Origin: Candidatus Kapaibacterium sp.
Lineage (GTDB): Bacteria; Bacteroidota; Ignavibacteria; Kapaibacteriales; WFXC01
Length of the DNA stretch: 51,992 nt
Direction of reading: 5' to 3'
NCBI GenBank assembly: GCA_015490805.1
Contig: WFXC01000037.1
Coordinates: 1-51,992 of the forward strand
Shown here: positions 25,399 to 35,699 of the stretch, in pieces
How the letters are laid out: each line of letters begins with the position of its first letter
How positions within the stretch are numbered: the first letter of the stretch is position 1
The notes under the pieces: model-generated
What the model was told of the DNA's origin: nothing
The model's input: the letters and a program-made list of their open reading frames with translations, nothing else
Database searches by the model: none
Made by a program: the position numbers and the translations under genes

Positions 25399-25518
25399 TG
25401 TTTCCCCCGTTTTATTTCCATCGCCTGCTGGTTAGTGACGAGCAAATTCGCTCTTTTGTACTGCGCTACGAAGAGAAACGTCACTTTTGCGACGCTTCCG
25501 GAACACAGGGCAAAGAGA

Positions 25519-26619
25519 ATGCGGCGCAATTTGCGATGGAAACGCTCCCTTCAGAAAAAATGGAATATTTTTATAGCCGGACTTCGCATCCACTGGCGTT
25601 CCCTCTCAGCCGCTACCCGGACAGGCAAAATACTGATCATCCATCTGGATCCACTGGGGGATACAGCGCTGCTGGTTGCCTACCTTCGATCCATTGGCTT
25701 ATCAGCCGACCAGTTCGACGTATGCAGTCTGGCATCGCTTGCTCCTTTCTGGCAGCACTTTTTTCCCACACTCCAGGTCTTCCCCTTTCCAACCCGGAGC
25801 TGGGACACGGCTGCACTACGCCAGATGTGCCGTGAGCTACGATCGCGCCAGTACGATGCGGTCATCCTACCCTGCGTTTCACCTCCGGGAGCTTATCTTG
25901 CCAGTTGTCCGATGGCACCACATCGGTACGGAATGATTGAAGCAGGACGATTTTTTAGCGGAAGCCGGTGGCTGCTGTCAAAAGTATACGATGCTCTTGC
26001 TACCGAACACGTGATCGATCGCTTCCGGAAACTGTTTGGATGGATCAATCCAGAATGGAGCAAACCTCGTCCATTGTCTCTGCCGCGCCCAACTGCCGCG
26101 CCAGCAGTCAATACCGTCCTTCTCCATCCCGGTGGCAAATGGAAACCCCGGCGGTGGTCCCCTGAACGCTACCTCCAACTGGCTCGTCTGCTGGCAATGC
26201 GCGGATTTTCCGTTCACATCCTGATCCATCAAACCGAACCGGACCTTTTTCACTTTTTCAGAAGCCACCTGACCGGCAAAACCGCAGGGATTCAGATCAT
26301 ACAGACAACCACCATTGCCGATCTTCTGGAAGCGCTCGGCAACGCGCATTTCTTCATCGGCAACGATTCGGGACCCGCTCATTGCGCAGCGCTGATGGAC
26401 ATTCCTACCTTAGTCCTCTGGGGACCGGCAGATGAAGCTCGAATCCATCCCCTGGGAGCACGCGTGGTAATTCTCAAAAAAGATATTGACTGTCGCCCGT
26501 GCAAACAATACATCCACCCTGATCGCTGCGAGCGCGGTGTCAATCTCTGTCTCCAATGGATCACGGTTGAGGAAGTACTGGAAACTTTTCTGAGCAAACT
26601 TGCGCGACTCTCACCCTGA
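25519..26619 (+). CDS. Glycosyltransferase family 9 (heptosyltransferase-like)
   Basis: A 366-residue cytoplasmic transferase of GT9, the family that adds heptose to lipopolysaccharide inner core. ILIIHLDPLGDTALLVAYLR is the N-terminal acceptor-side motif (normally R-x-D-x-x-GD). LLHPGGKWKPRRWSPERY and FIGNDSGPAHCAALMDIPTLVLWGP form the sugar-nucleotide site. CRPCKQYIHPDRC resembles the Cys segment seen in many GT9 enzymes. The ATG at 25519 follows AGGGCAAAGAGA; the longer upstream ORF would overlap the divergent C25 gene. A near-match to the -7 element, CACTTTTG at 25482-25489, lies 30 bp upstream. The 120-bp gap to the C25 gene probably holds both promoters. The sugar donor is not determined. 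Confidence 0.88.
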   Translation: MRRNLRWKRSLQKKWNIFIAGLRIHWRSLSAATRTGKILIIHLDPLGDTALLVAYLRSIGLSADQFDVCSLASLAPFWQHFFPTLQVFPFPTRSWDTAALRQMCRELRSRQYDAVILPCVSPPGAYLASCPMAPHRYGMIEAGRFFSGSRWLLSKVYDALATEHVIDRFRKLFGWINPEWSKPRPLSLPRPTAAPAVNTVLLHPGGKWKPRRWSPERYLQLARLLAMRGFSVHILIHQTEPDLFHFFRSHLTGKTAGIQIIQTTTIADLLEALGNAHFFIGNDSGPAHCAALMDIPTLVLWGPADEARIHPLGARVVILKKDIDCRPCKQYIHPDRCERGVNLCLQWITVEEVLETFLSKLARLSP

Positions 26620-26738
26620 CAGACCTTTCTATCCATTGCTCCACACTGAATTCCATCATTGCTCTGCCATTTACCTCCCCGTAAAAATCTGCTCTGCACT
26701 GAACCTCTCCGGGATCTCCTCTCTTACTGTGTCCACTC

Positions 26739-29714
26739 CTATTGTACCCGTTGCACCTGGAATCGATGGATCGTTCCATTGCTACGCCGGACTACGCCAA
26801 AGTATGTACCGCTGGGCAGCGCTGACAGATCCAGGCGCAATTCATAGAACCCTGCTTCCAGCCGAAAGACAAAGCGGGCAACCCGGCGTCCAAAGGCAGT
26901 ATACAACGCCACGGTATACTCATCTGCTTCGGGACTGGTCAATGGCAGCACAACTTCACCTGTTGCCGGCACTGGATATGGCTTGCCAAGACTAAAAGCC
27001 GGTGGAGTGATTGTCGTTGCCCGCAGCCGCAGGGTTAAACCGCATCGATTTTGCTCTAACTGGACGATTTCCTGTCCCTGAATCCACAATGGGAAGGTCT
27101 TTTCCCAGCAGCGAAATTGCAACACCAATCGGTCTAAAATGATCGTATCCCGGAAAGCGGCAGCACACACTACAATTGCTTTCTGCTCCCCCGGATCAAT
27201 CCGGATCGGAAACTGCGATCGCGGGATTGTGAGCCATCGTCGACTCTCTGCCCATACGTTCCGATCCAGGATAAAAGGCAGCAATCCAGTGTTTTCAACC
27301 CAGACCTCAAAGCAACGACGTTCGCCGATCAGAGATGTCAGCGTATCCGGCAGTGACTGCGTTCTCCATTGCAGTGTAAACCCCTGAATCGTATCGCTCA
27401 CCTCCCGACGATTTCCGGAAGAATCCTGCACCCAGAGGACAAAAATGGCATCCCGATAAGGATCCAGCACCCGGAAGAACCATTGCACGGTATCTTTCCC
27501 TCGCCAGCTTACATTTCTGAGCTCCAGATTTTCCAGCGTGACGATTTCGTAAGTTGCAATGCCGGAGCGGTAGGGCGGAGGGTCCACAACCTGCACAGTC
27601 AGGGCAGTATCACACGGATCCGTCGCAGTTGTAATAGCAGGAGCTGCGGTATCCACCTGCACATCAATGTTCAAGGCAAGAATGCGCCGCACCCCACACG
27701 GCTGATAGATATCTAAGGTATCACGCACCGCCATTGGTACGGTGATCGGCTGACGCACACAGAGTTGAAACACCCGTTGCTGCCCCGGTTCCAGGGTAAC
27801 CGTAGCGTCCGAGACTCCAAAAAGCGTATCAAAATGTCGGAGTCGAATGCTATCAATCGTTTGCGGAAATCTGCCATAATTCACAAGCCGAAAGGGATAA
27901 CACGCCAACTGCTGACCCGGAACATACCATTGAGCAGCAACGACTGTATCAACTGTCAAAGTGGAATCCAGGTGTACCGTCATCCCTGGAATTTCCAGCA
28001 CTTGCTGTGCGACTCGCCCGACACTATCAGCCGCCGTTACATAGCACCTTCCATCCTGAAAGGGATTTTCCAGCACGGCGGTAAATACGACCGTATCCCT
28101 GCTAATTGTTTGCGTTGTCAGTGCAACATTGGAACAGTATCCAGACTGTGCCTCTACCGTTGCGATCCCACTGCGAATCAGCCCTGTGTCGACCACCATC
28201 CCTTGAACCTCAAAACACATCGTCTCAGCAGTAATTTGCGGTGGATAAAGATCCATCAAATTCAGCACCTGGCCTCCTCCAACGTAGCCATAGGACTCAA
28301 CCTGCCCGTAGGCATAAACATAAACACCAAAGGGTTGTTCTGCCCAGATGCGGTATACGCCGGGATTGACCCGATACGTCACGTATTCGTAATCTGAATC
28401 GCCGATGGGTTCTGCAGCCCCTATCGGTGTTACATCAGCAGGCTCAAAGTGAATCACTTGCAAATCCATCGGTTTGACAATGGTGATGTAAAAATCCTTC
28501 ATCACCGGATCTGGCGTTGGGTCATCCCACTCGTACAACTGTGGCACGATCACAAAATAGGAACGATCAAACAGCAGGGGATCCGGACTGATGAGAAAGA
28601 AAGGATCGCTGGCTGGACTTGCGCTGCCGTTGATACTGGAAGTGCTTTTAAACTGCGCTACCTGTATCGGCTTCGTTGCCTGAAGATGGACAGGATACGT
28701 CAATGCTGCTTCAAAAACCTGGCCAGCGCGCAATGTCGCCGCAAACGTTCCATCGATATACAGTCGGGTGTTATCTCGAGCTGCTACGACGCGATAGACA
28801 TCTTCGCCGCCACTTTGAATTCCCGGAGGATCGGGGAATGGGAAGAGCAGCGCCTCAATCCCCCACGCAGAAACTGGCAACAGTTGCGAGAACAACATAT
28901 CTCGCGAAGGCATATTAAACGCGTTGCGCAGCGATAGTGGTATCGTTGCCCGTTGATGGCCAGCAAACACAGCAATAGGTTTATCACTCCGAATCCGTGT
29001 TCCAGTCAGGTCCGCCCTTGGATCCCAGTTCATATCAGCCTGCACTAAAAACACTTCACCCGCATTGAGGGTAACTTCTTGCTTTTCCATCGACGGAATA
29101 CTGGGGTCAATAACAACTTGCGTTTGTGGTTCCGTTGCAACGATCGCAAATTGGGAAGGCGTTGAGCTGCCCTCCAGTACATCCTGAAAAGTACTGCCAT
29201 CGCTGGGATAGCTCAGCACGATGTATTCAGTGCCCAGAACTTTCTTAGGATAAACCAGACACGCATCCGTTGTCCATTGAGCTCGATTGACTGCAACGAC
29301 ATTGATGTCGTTATCCGCTGTAATGCGGAATCCCGTGCGGACAATGCGCTGGTTCTGGGAGTTGATGTACGGTAGCTCATCCCAGTTATCCCCCCGTAGC
29401 TCGTATCTCCCTGGAGAAAAAGCTAACCGATAGACCTCTCCAGGCTGGAGTATCACCATTAGTGGCAAGGTGATCCCCCAAAAATCCGTTGCATCAACCC
29501 AGACCCTGGTCTGCCGTTCAGCTCCGCTAAAGAAAAGGATCAAGGAATCACCAGGAAGCTGAACCCGAACCAGCGTGTCCCAATCTCGCAGTTTATTGTG
29601 GTAGTTCGGAAGAAAAGTCAGATAAAACTCCTTACCGCGATTACTAAAGTCAGATTGGGCCATTGAAACAATAGTGCTGAATACTGCAATGGCACCTATT
29701 ATCCATTGTCGCAT
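26739..29714 (-). CDS. IgGFc-binding-like surface protein with T9SS sorting domain
   Basis: A 991-residue exported protein. The signal peptide is MRQWIIGAIAVFSTIVSMAQ. Residues 20-490 resemble the IgGFc-binding N-terminal domain found in large adhesins: FSNRGKEFYLTFLPNYHNK at the start, then FRITADNDINVVAVN, LVYPKKVLGTEYIVLSYPSD, IRSDKPIAVFAGHQRATIPL and VVAARDNTRLYIDG. The middle has two beta-sandwich blocks, each with aromatic and acidic loops (PPQITAETMCFEVQGM, PAITTATDPCDTALTVQ). The C-terminal 85 residues (SLGKPYPVPATGEVVLPL to the end) form a T9SS signal. It probably sits on the cell surface as an adhesin; the partner is unknown. ATG 29714 follows GAGGAACA; the upstream in-frame start lacks a signal peptide. 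I see no gene in 26,620-26,738. Confidence 0.85.
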   Translation of the reverse strand: MRQWIIGAIAVFSTIVSMAQSDFSNRGKEFYLTFLPNYHNKLRDWDTLVRVQLPGDSLILFFSGAERQTRVWVDATDFWGITLPLMVILQPGEVYRLAFSPGRYELRGDNWDELPYINSQNQRIVRTGFRITADNDINVVAVNRAQWTTDACLVYPKKVLGTEYIVLSYPSDGSTFQDVLEGSSTPSQFAIVATEPQTQVVIDPSIPSMEKQEVTLNAGEVFLVQADMNWDPRADLTGTRIRSDKPIAVFAGHQRATIPLSLRNAFNMPSRDMLFSQLLPVSAWGIEALLFPFPDPPGIQSGGEDVYRVVAARDNTRLYIDGTFAATLRAGQVFEAALTYPVHLQATKPIQVAQFKSTSSINGSASPASDPFFLISPDPLLFDRSYFVIVPQLYEWDDPTPDPVMKDFYITIVKPMDLQVIHFEPADVTPIGAAEPIGDSDYEYVTYRVNPGVYRIWAEQPFGVYVYAYGQVESYGYVGGGQVLNLMDLYPPQITAETMCFEVQGMVVDTGLIRSGIATVEAQSGYCSNVALTTQTISRDTVVFTAVLENPFQDGRCYVTAADSVGRVAQQVLEIPGMTVHLDSTLTVDTVVAAQWYVPGQQLACYPFRLVNYGRFPQTIDSIRLRHFDTLFGVSDATVTLEPGQQRVFQLCVRQPITVPMAVRDTLDIYQPCGVRRILALNIDVQVDTAAPAITTATDPCDTALTVQVVDPPPYRSGIATYEIVTLENLELRNVSWRGKDTVQWFFRVLDPYRDAIFVLWVQDSSGNRREVSDTIQGFTLQWRTQSLPDTLTSLIGERRCFEVWVENTGLLPFILDRNVWAESRRWLTIPRSQFPIRIDPGEQKAIVVCAAAFRDTIILDRLVLQFRCWEKTFPLWIQGQEIVQLEQNRCGLTLRLRATTITPPAFSLGKPYPVPATGEVVLPLTSPEADEYTVALYTAFGRRVARFVFRLEAGFYELRLDLSALPSGTYFGVVRRSNGTIHRFQVQRVQ

Positions 29715-29902
29715 TCTTGTTCCTCTGCCTCCCCATCGTTTTTCCATTTTTGGAAAATTACGAATTTCTCTGCAAACAATGATCTCCTTTGCCCACTCTC
29801 GATCACTGACCTGAAGTTTCTATCCCTCCAGTGAAAGGGCTAAAATAGCCGTTGCCGCTCTGCGTTTCCCTGCCTGCTAAACGAACAAGGGAACTCATAT
29901 TA

Positions 29903-31519
29903 ATGGTCAGGACTGCGCAGCGACTTCTCTGGACAACCGCTCTTTTGCTAATCCTGATTTTTACATCACCACTGTACACCAGCACCCCTCCTCGACTGAT
30001 TGTCCTCATTTCGGTAGATCAGATGCGCGGCGATTACCCAGACCGTTGGAATCCCTTCTGGACCGGTGGTCTTCGGCGGCTCCTGACCCAGGGACGTTCT
30101 TTTACCAATTGCTTCTACGAACACGCCAACACGCAAACTGGGCCCGGACACGCTACACTCATCACGGGAACTTACCCTGCACAACACTCGATTGTAACCA
30201 ATACTTTTTACGACCGCAATACCCACCACATTTTTTACTGCGTCACCGATTCCCTGGAATGGCACAAAGGTCAGCATCTTCTTGCTCCAACGTTCCTGAA
30301 AACCCCAACACTGGGCGATTTGCTGAAAGCAACCCAACCGTCGGCACGAGTAGTGAGCATTGCTCACAAAGACCGCGTTGCCATTTTAATGGGCGGACAC
30401 GCAGCGGATCTGGTGCTATGGTTCGATCGCCACACTGGTGCGTGGGGACATTCTCGATATTATGGGGACTCCATCCCGGCGTGGGTACGGTGGTGGAATC
30501 GACAATTCCCGGCAACTCGGTGGCAGCACTGGCAGTGGAAACCGGCAGGAAGCCTGTCGATGTATGCCACCGCCGACTCTGTCGACTGGGAAGATACTTT
30601 CCCCGGTGGTGACCGACAGTTCCCGCATACATTGCCGGATACCAGCAACCGGAATACCTTCCTGAAAGCCTATCTCTGCTCTCCTCCAGCGATTGAGGAT
30701 GTCTTCCTCCTTGCAGAGGCTTCTGTGCTGGCTGAAGGATTGGGACGTGATACCATCCCCGATCTGCTCCTGCTTGGCGTTTCGGCGCCCGATTATCTTG
30801 GCCATCGCTTCGGTCCCGATAGCTGGGAAATTGCTGAAATGTTCCTCTTTCTGGACCGGCGACTGGGCAAGTTCCTCTCCTTCCTGGATTCTACCGTTGC
30901 AGATTATCTGGTGGTGCTTACCTCGGATCACGGCGTCTGTCCTATCCCCGAATATCTCCAGAAGCTGGAGCTCAACGCTGGTCGGCTGGTGGAAGATTCC
31001 ATCATCACCTTCGTTGAACAAAAGCTGCGCCGCCACTTTGGCACCCCCGATACACCGTGGGTTGAAGCTTTCATTCCTCCTTCCTTCTTTCTCAATCGCT
31101 CTGCTGCTCAGCAGGTTGATGCTGACTGGAAGCAGGTTCTCGACTCGGTTCTGGTATGGCTTTCGTGGTATCGTGGCATCAGCTTAGCCATCACTCCTGA
31201 AGAGTTACTGAATTCCCAATGCCCACTGCTACCCCAGCAGAAGCGATGGCTGGGGAATGATGTCTATCCCGGTCGTACCGGCGACATTCTGGTTCAACCG
31301 CAGCCATTCTGGATCTTTGACCACCGAACCGCAATGCACGGCTCGTGGTATGAATACGACCGCTATGTTCCCCTGATCTTCTACGGAAAAGGCGTGCAGC
31401 AGGGCAGGATCACCACTCGCTGTGAACCCATCGATATTGTGCCCACACTGCTCCACCTGCTCGGCATCCCTCTTCCATCGTGGCTGCACGGCAGTGTACT
31501 CCCGTTGCAATCGCCCTGA
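29903..31519 (+). CDS. phoX/pafA-like: PafA-type alkaline phosphatase
   Basis: A 538-residue periplasmic or outer-surface phosphomonoesterase of the alkaline phosphatase superfamily. The signal peptide is MVRTAQRLLWTTALLLILIFTSPL. The first metal-ligand aspartate is D39 in LISVDQMRGD and the nucleophile is T79 in NTQTGPGHATLITG. VVSIAHKDRVAILMGGHAAD supplies the Lys and Arg that contact phosphate in PafA. DYLGHRFGP, TSDHGVCPIPE and AMHGSWYEYDRYVPLIFYG supply the remaining metal ligands. These residues favour a PafA-like monoesterase and not a nucleotide pyrophosphatase. The ATG at 29903 is preceded by AAGGGA at a long spacing; a further 17 codons upstream are open but give no signal peptide. 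The gap 29,715-29,902 to the divergent adhesin has no clear consensus promoter. Confidence 0.9.
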   Translation: MVRTAQRLLWTTALLLILIFTSPLYTSTPPRLIVLISVDQMRGDYPDRWNPFWTGGLRRLLTQGRSFTNCFYEHANTQTGPGHATLITGTYPAQHSIVTNTFYDRNTHHIFYCVTDSLEWHKGQHLLAPTFLKTPTLGDLLKATQPSARVVSIAHKDRVAILMGGHAADLVLWFDRHTGAWGHSRYYGDSIPAWVRWWNRQFPATRWQHWQWKPAGSLSMYATADSVDWEDTFPGGDRQFPHTLPDTSNRNTFLKAYLCSPPAIEDVFLLAEASVLAEGLGRDTIPDLLLLGVSAPDYLGHRFGPDSWEIAEMFLFLDRRLGKFLSFLDSTVADYLVVLTSDHGVCPIPEYLQKLELNAGRLVEDSIITFVEQKLRRHFGTPDTPWVEAFIPPSFFLNRSAAQQVDADWKQVLDSVLVWLSWYRGISLAITPEELLNSQCPLLPQQKRWLGNDVYPGRTGDILVQPQPFWIFDHRTAMHGSWYEYDRYVPLIFYGKGVQQGRITTRCEPIDIVPTLLHLLGIPLPSWLHGSVLPLQSP

Positions 31520-31653
31520 GCACCGCTGCTGTAGTGTCCTCGCTGGCACCCTTCTGGCATTCTTACTTCGGAGACCAGCGTGATGATGCCCCATAATGGA
31601 ACGTCTTCCTGATCGTTTTACCGCCAGAGTCAAAAAGAACGGAGCAGAATGAA

Positions 31654-33438
31654 ATGCGTTTTCTCGTCACCCTTGCATTCCTCCTGACAACCGTAGCGGT
31701 GGCACAACAACTGGATCGCCGGTATGAGTATGCCCGCTCGTACGAAGAAAGTGGCGACTGGCAGCGAGCTGCTCAACTGTACGAAACCCTCTACCAACAG
31801 GATCCCCGACAGGAATACTTTGAAGGGCTGGTCCGCACGTATCTCCAGCTCCACCGCTACAGCGAACTGGATCAATTCGTCCAGCAGCGATTACAGCAGC
31901 AGCCGAGTGTCGATTTAGCAGCGCTCCACGGCGAACTGCTGTGGAAAATGGGCAGGATGGAAGCGGCAAAAAAAGCGTGGGACGCTGCGATTGCCTTAGC
32001 GCCGGACAAGCCGGAAACGTATCAAACCGTGGCAACTGCCCAGTTACGGAACCGCTTATATTCGTATGCCATCGAAACGCTGCTCCGGGGACGCCAGCAA
32101 CTGGACAATCCTTTTCTGTTCGCCGAAGATCTCATTCAACTCTACGGCGCCACGCAACAATATGCTGAGGGAACGCGTGAGGCGTTGGACCTGCTCAAGC
32201 GTAAGAAAAATCTAAGCTGGGTTCAGGGTCGCATAGCTGCCTTTCTCATCTCGGATAAAGGCGTTCGGGAAGTATCCGCCGTACTGGACTCTGCTGCTGC
32301 AATCGATGACTCGCCGGCATTTCTGATGCTCTATGAGTGGTTCCTGCGTGAAACCAAACAGTATGACAAGGCGCTGGAGGTGGTCAAGCGACTGGATCGC
32401 TATCGTCAATCGCCGGGAATGGCACTGTTCGATTTTGCCCGCCTCTGTTTTCGCGAAGGCCAGTACCAGACAGCACTACGGGCATACGAAGCGGTGCTCC
32501 AGATAGGCAAACGCTCTCCCCACTACCAGGCTGCAATGTACGGCGCCGTCCGCTCTCTGGAACATTTGCTGCTGGACTCTGCCGAACTGGACCCGGAGCA
32601 ATTATCAGAAATTGAGGATCGGTACCACGAGATCATCGAGCGGTTCCCTGGCACCCACTTTGCTGCCCAGTCGTTCTACCGCCTAGCACTCTTAGCCCTC
32701 CAGTACCGCAATGATCTGGAGCAAGCAGAGGAATACCTGAAAAAAGCAGCCGCTTTCCGCCGTTTTGATCAAATTGCCGCTCAGGCGCTGCTGGCACTGG
32801 CTGATCTAGCACTTCGCCGAAATGCGCTCGATTCTGCCCGCTTCTACTACCAGCAGGTTCTCCAGACCTATCCCCGCGTCCTGGAAGCACAGCTCCAGGC
32901 AGAATATGGGCTGGGAATGCTGGAGTTCTACCAGGGCAATCTGGATTCTGCTAAGGCGCTTTTTGGCAAAGTAGCGGTTCACTTAGACGCGGATGCGGCA
33001 AACGATGCGCTGGAAAAAATTGTGCTGCTGGAAACCTATCGTTCCGAAGCGGAACAGGCGGCAATCAAACTGCTGGCAGCCGGAATGCTCCGCCAGAAAC
33101 AACGACAATACGAAGAAGCGCAGGCGCTCTATCAGAAAGCGCTTCAGCGGGCTGGCACCAGCGAACTGGCAGCGTATATCCAGCTTCAACTGGCACATTT
33201 GTTCCGGGAACAGCACCGCTCAGACGAAGCGCTGACGCTGCTGGATCGCATTCTGGAGCAGTATCCATACACCGTTTTTGCAGACCGCATTTTGTGGCTC
33301 AAAGGACAGATCTACGAATCCACAAAGCAGAAGGAAAAAGCGGTGGAAGTATACAGTAAGATTCTGCTCAGCTACCCCCGTTCCCCCTTAGTTCCTTTTG
33401 CCCGCGAGCGTATCAAAGCTTTGAACGGCGGTGTGTAG
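31654..33438 (+). CDS. Exported TPR-repeat protein
   Basis: A 594-residue periplasmic protein with a signal peptide (MRFLVTLAFLLTTVAVAQQ). It has roughly a dozen tetratricopeptide helices with typical A-x-x-Y-E or G-Y-x-A spacing: YARSYEESGDWQRAAQLYE, GQYQTALRAYEAVLQIG, RQYEEAQALYQKALQRAG and RSDEALTLLDRILEQYPYT. The last repeats resemble the outer-membrane assembly and CpoB/YbgF class, where TPRs hold cell-wall or secretion partners. No enzyme motif is present. It stands alone on the plus strand, 135 bp after the phosphatase and ten bases from the convergent ggt gene. Confidence 0.85.
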   Translation: MRFLVTLAFLLTTVAVAQQLDRRYEYARSYEESGDWQRAAQLYETLYQQDPRQEYFEGLVRTYLQLHRYSELDQFVQQRLQQQPSVDLAALHGELLWKMGRMEAAKKAWDAAIALAPDKPETYQTVATAQLRNRLYSYAIETLLRGRQQLDNPFLFAEDLIQLYGATQQYAEGTREALDLLKRKKNLSWVQGRIAAFLISDKGVREVSAVLDSAAAIDDSPAFLMLYEWFLRETKQYDKALEVVKRLDRYRQSPGMALFDFARLCFREGQYQTALRAYEAVLQIGKRSPHYQAAMYGAVRSLEHLLLDSAELDPEQLSEIEDRYHEIIERFPGTHFAAQSFYRLALLALQYRNDLEQAEEYLKKAAAFRRFDQIAAQALLALADLALRRNALDSARFYYQQVLQTYPRVLEAQLQAEYGLGMLEFYQGNLDSAKALFGKVAVHLDADAANDALEKIVLLETYRSEAEQAAIKLLAAGMLRQKQRQYEEAQALYQKALQRAGTSELAAYIQLQLAHLFREQHRSDEALTLLDRILEQYPYTVFADRILWLKGQIYESTKQKEKAVEVYSKILLSYPRSPLVPFARERIKALNGGV

Positions 33439-33448
33439 CAACGCACTA

Positions 33449-35164
33449 CTACCATCCCACGGCTGTGTCATCTCCGCGGGGATCGGCGCCACCTTCCAGG
33501 ATGCCGTTCGGCAGTCGCAAAATCGCATCAACGCGGCCGATGCTCCGCCGCTGACGGAGCACGTGTCCCAGCGCTTCTAATTTTCGTCGAATCGCTGGCG
33601 TGAACCGTCCCGGCTCATAGTACACCCAGGGTGGTCGCCACTGGTGATGAAACCGCGGAGCCGCCACTGCCTGTTGCATTGTCATCCCAAAATCCAGAAC
33701 GTTTAGGATGGTCTGGAAAACGGAAGTAATAATGGTGGATCCACCGGGCGTACCCAGCACCATCACCAGCACACTATCCCGATCCACTATCGTTGGCGTC
33801 ATTGAACTGAGCATTCGTTTGCGAGGTGCAATCGCATTGGCTTCATAGCCAATCAAGCCGTACGCATTGGGCACGCCCGGCTTCGCACTAAAGTCGTCCA
33901 TTTCGTTGTTCAGCAAAAATCCTGCGCCTTCAACCACCACAAACGAACCATACGGTCCATTGAGCGTGGTGGTCACCGCTACCGCATTACCGGCACTATC
34001 GGCAATGGAGAAATGAGTGGTTTCCTCTGACTCATACCGATACGGATTGCCAAAGGTAATGGAATCCGGAGGTGTTGCCCGATCGAAGCGGAACGACCGC
34101 ATCCGCTCGCGAAGGTAGGACTTGCTGAGTAAGCCACGAAGCGGCATTCTTACAAAGTCCGGATCGCCCAGATATCGAGCTCGATCGGCGTATACCCGCT
34201 TTTCCGCCTCAATCATCAGGTGCAGAGTCCGCCAATCCATCCAGCCCCATTGGGCAATGGGATAATCCTCCACAATACGGAGCAACTGCGCCAGGAGTAC
34301 TCCACCGCTGGACGGCGGACCCATTGAGATAACCCGGTACCCCCGATATGCTGTTACGATCGGTTCTCGCCATCGGGCTTCGTATTGCTGCAAATCCTCA
34401 AGGGTGATCAGCCCATTGCCCCGCTGCATTTCTGCGACCAGCAGGCGAGCCGTTTCTCCCTCATAGAATCCTTTTCGCCCCTCTTGCTGAATGCGCCGCA
34501 ATGTTACTGCCAGCGCTGGCAGTCGCAAGGTATCTCCCGCTTTCCAGGGTCGATCGGGGCGCACATACGGCGGTGGCTTCCGATTGTACTGCAAAAATTT
34601 TTCACGAAATCGATTGAGCTTGGCTGCTTCTCGCTGCGTCAATGGGAACCCTTCAGAAGCCAGGCGAATAGCAGGCTCCAGCAGGCGATGCCACGGCAGT
34701 CGTCCGAACCGCTGATGGGCTTTGACCATCCCATCCACCGTTCCCGGCACACCGACTGCCAGATGTCCATAGAGACTGCGACCGGGAATAACATTGCCCA
34801 GCGAATCCAGGTACATATCCCGATGGGCACGGAGCGGTGCTGTTTCACGAAAATCCAGCGCATAGACACGACCATCCTGCTGACGGATGACCATAAATCC
34901 ACCGCCGCCGATATTTCCGGCGCTGGGGTAGACAACTGCCAGTGCAAACTGAACGGCAATAGCAGCATCAACAACGCTTCCTCCCTGCCGTAGAATGTCA
35001 ATTCCCACCTGAGACGCCAGCAGATGCGCGGTTACGACCATTGCTCGCCGCGCCTGCACACCGCGCTGCACCTGAGCAATGGCAAAGCCCTGTCCGGCCA
35101 ACAGCAGCAAGACTTCCAGGCACAACCACCCCAGAACGACGGATCGCCAGCTCTGCTGAATCAT
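33449..35164 (-). CDS. ggt: Gamma-glutamyltransferase
   Basis: Cleaves gamma-glutamyl bonds of glutathione and related compounds in the periplasm. The preprotein self-processes into two chains. A signal peptide (SVVLGWLCLEVLLLLAGQGFA) precedes ARRAMVVTAHLLASQVG, and GNIGGGGFMVIR and LDFRETAPLRA bind substrate. TTHFSIADSAGNAVAVTTTLN contains the nucleophilic threonine at the autocleavage site. GTPGGSTIITSVFQTILNVLDF and the C-terminal DDTAVGW region are usual. The 571-residue length is normal. The start at 35164 lies one base after the stop of the DUF5683 gene, with GGAG upstream; the longer in-frame extension runs through that gene and is not real. It is the last gene of a five-gene overlapping set. 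Confidence 0.95.
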   Translation of the reverse strand: MIQQSWRSVVLGWLCLEVLLLLAGQGFAIAQVQRGVQARRAMVVTAHLLASQVGIDILRQGGSVVDAAIAVQFALAVVYPSAGNIGGGGFMVIRQQDGRVYALDFRETAPLRAHRDMYLDSLGNVIPGRSLYGHLAVGVPGTVDGMVKAHQRFGRLPWHRLLEPAIRLASEGFPLTQREAAKLNRFREKFLQYNRKPPPYVRPDRPWKAGDTLRLPALAVTLRRIQQEGRKGFYEGETARLLVAEMQRGNGLITLEDLQQYEARWREPIVTAYRGYRVISMGPPSSGGVLLAQLLRIVEDYPIAQWGWMDWRTLHLMIEAEKRVYADRARYLGDPDFVRMPLRGLLSKSYLRERMRSFRFDRATPPDSITFGNPYRYESEETTHFSIADSAGNAVAVTTTLNGPYGSFVVVEGAGFLLNNEMDDFSAKPGVPNAYGLIGYEANAIAPRKRMLSSMTPTIVDRDSVLVMVLGTPGGSTIITSVFQTILNVLDFGMTMQQAVAAPRFHHQWRPPWVYYEPGRFTPAIRRKLEALGHVLRQRRSIGRVDAILRLPNGILEGGADPRGDDTAVGW

Positions 35165-35165
35165 C

Positions 35166-35699
35166 CTACCACTCCACCCGGAGTTGCACCTGAAGCTGCG
35201 GTCCCACCGGCAACAATGACGCCATACGGTACAACGACGCAGGCTGAAGGCGCAGTTTAGCCGAAAGATCCGGACTGACGTCAAAATCCACCAGGTGAGC
35301 ATCAACGTACGCATCCAGCGCTGCAATAGCGTAGATGATCGCCGTGTAGATCAAAAATTCGTCGCGGCGATCGCGGTAATATTCCCGCACCTGAATCATC
35401 GACAATGGCGCCTCCGTTTGATGCTGCTCCTGATACGCTTCAATCACCTGCTGCTGCTGTTGAAACTGCAAATGGTAGTACACACTCACGCCGACACCGG
35501 TCCCAAAGGCAGCAGCAATAACCGCTGCTTTGATCGGATGTCCCGTGTAAAGCTGTCCCCAACCGGGAAGCAGCAGCGAACGCACAACTGCCCCCGTCGG
35601 CGATACACCAGCGGTTGTATCAGGCACTTCTGCAGCATTGGTTTGCGCGACAACGCCAACAATGGCTGCGAACCACAATGGGGCCAGCACAAATTTCAC
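35166..35699 (-). CDS. DUF5683 membrane protein
   Basis: A 177-residue protein with a signal-like N-terminus ([22 protein letters not shown]). The family's diagnostic segment [20 protein letters not shown] is followed by a hydrophobic segment, a glutamine-rich linker ([16 protein letters not shown]) and a second hydrophobic segment ([22 protein letters not shown]). DUF5683 is common in Bacteroidota and has no assigned function. The start is GTG within the GTGA overlap with the RidA stop. The end is one base from the ggt start, so it is translated in series with its neighbours. Confidence 0.85.
   Translation of the reverse strand: MKFVLAPLWFAAIVGVVAQTNAAEVPDTTAGVSPTGAVVRSLLLPGWGQLYTGHPIKAAVIAAAFGTGVGVSVYYHLQFQQQQQVIEAYQEQHQTEAPLSMIQVREYYRDRRDEFLIYTAIIYAIAALDAYVDAHLVDFDVSPDLSAKLRLQPASLYRMASLLPVGPQLQVQLRVEW

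Noticed and set aside
25309..25518. N-terminal extension of the glycosyltransferase
   Set aside because: It overlaps the start of the divergent C25 gene, has unrelated composition, and the ATG at 25519 is better placed.
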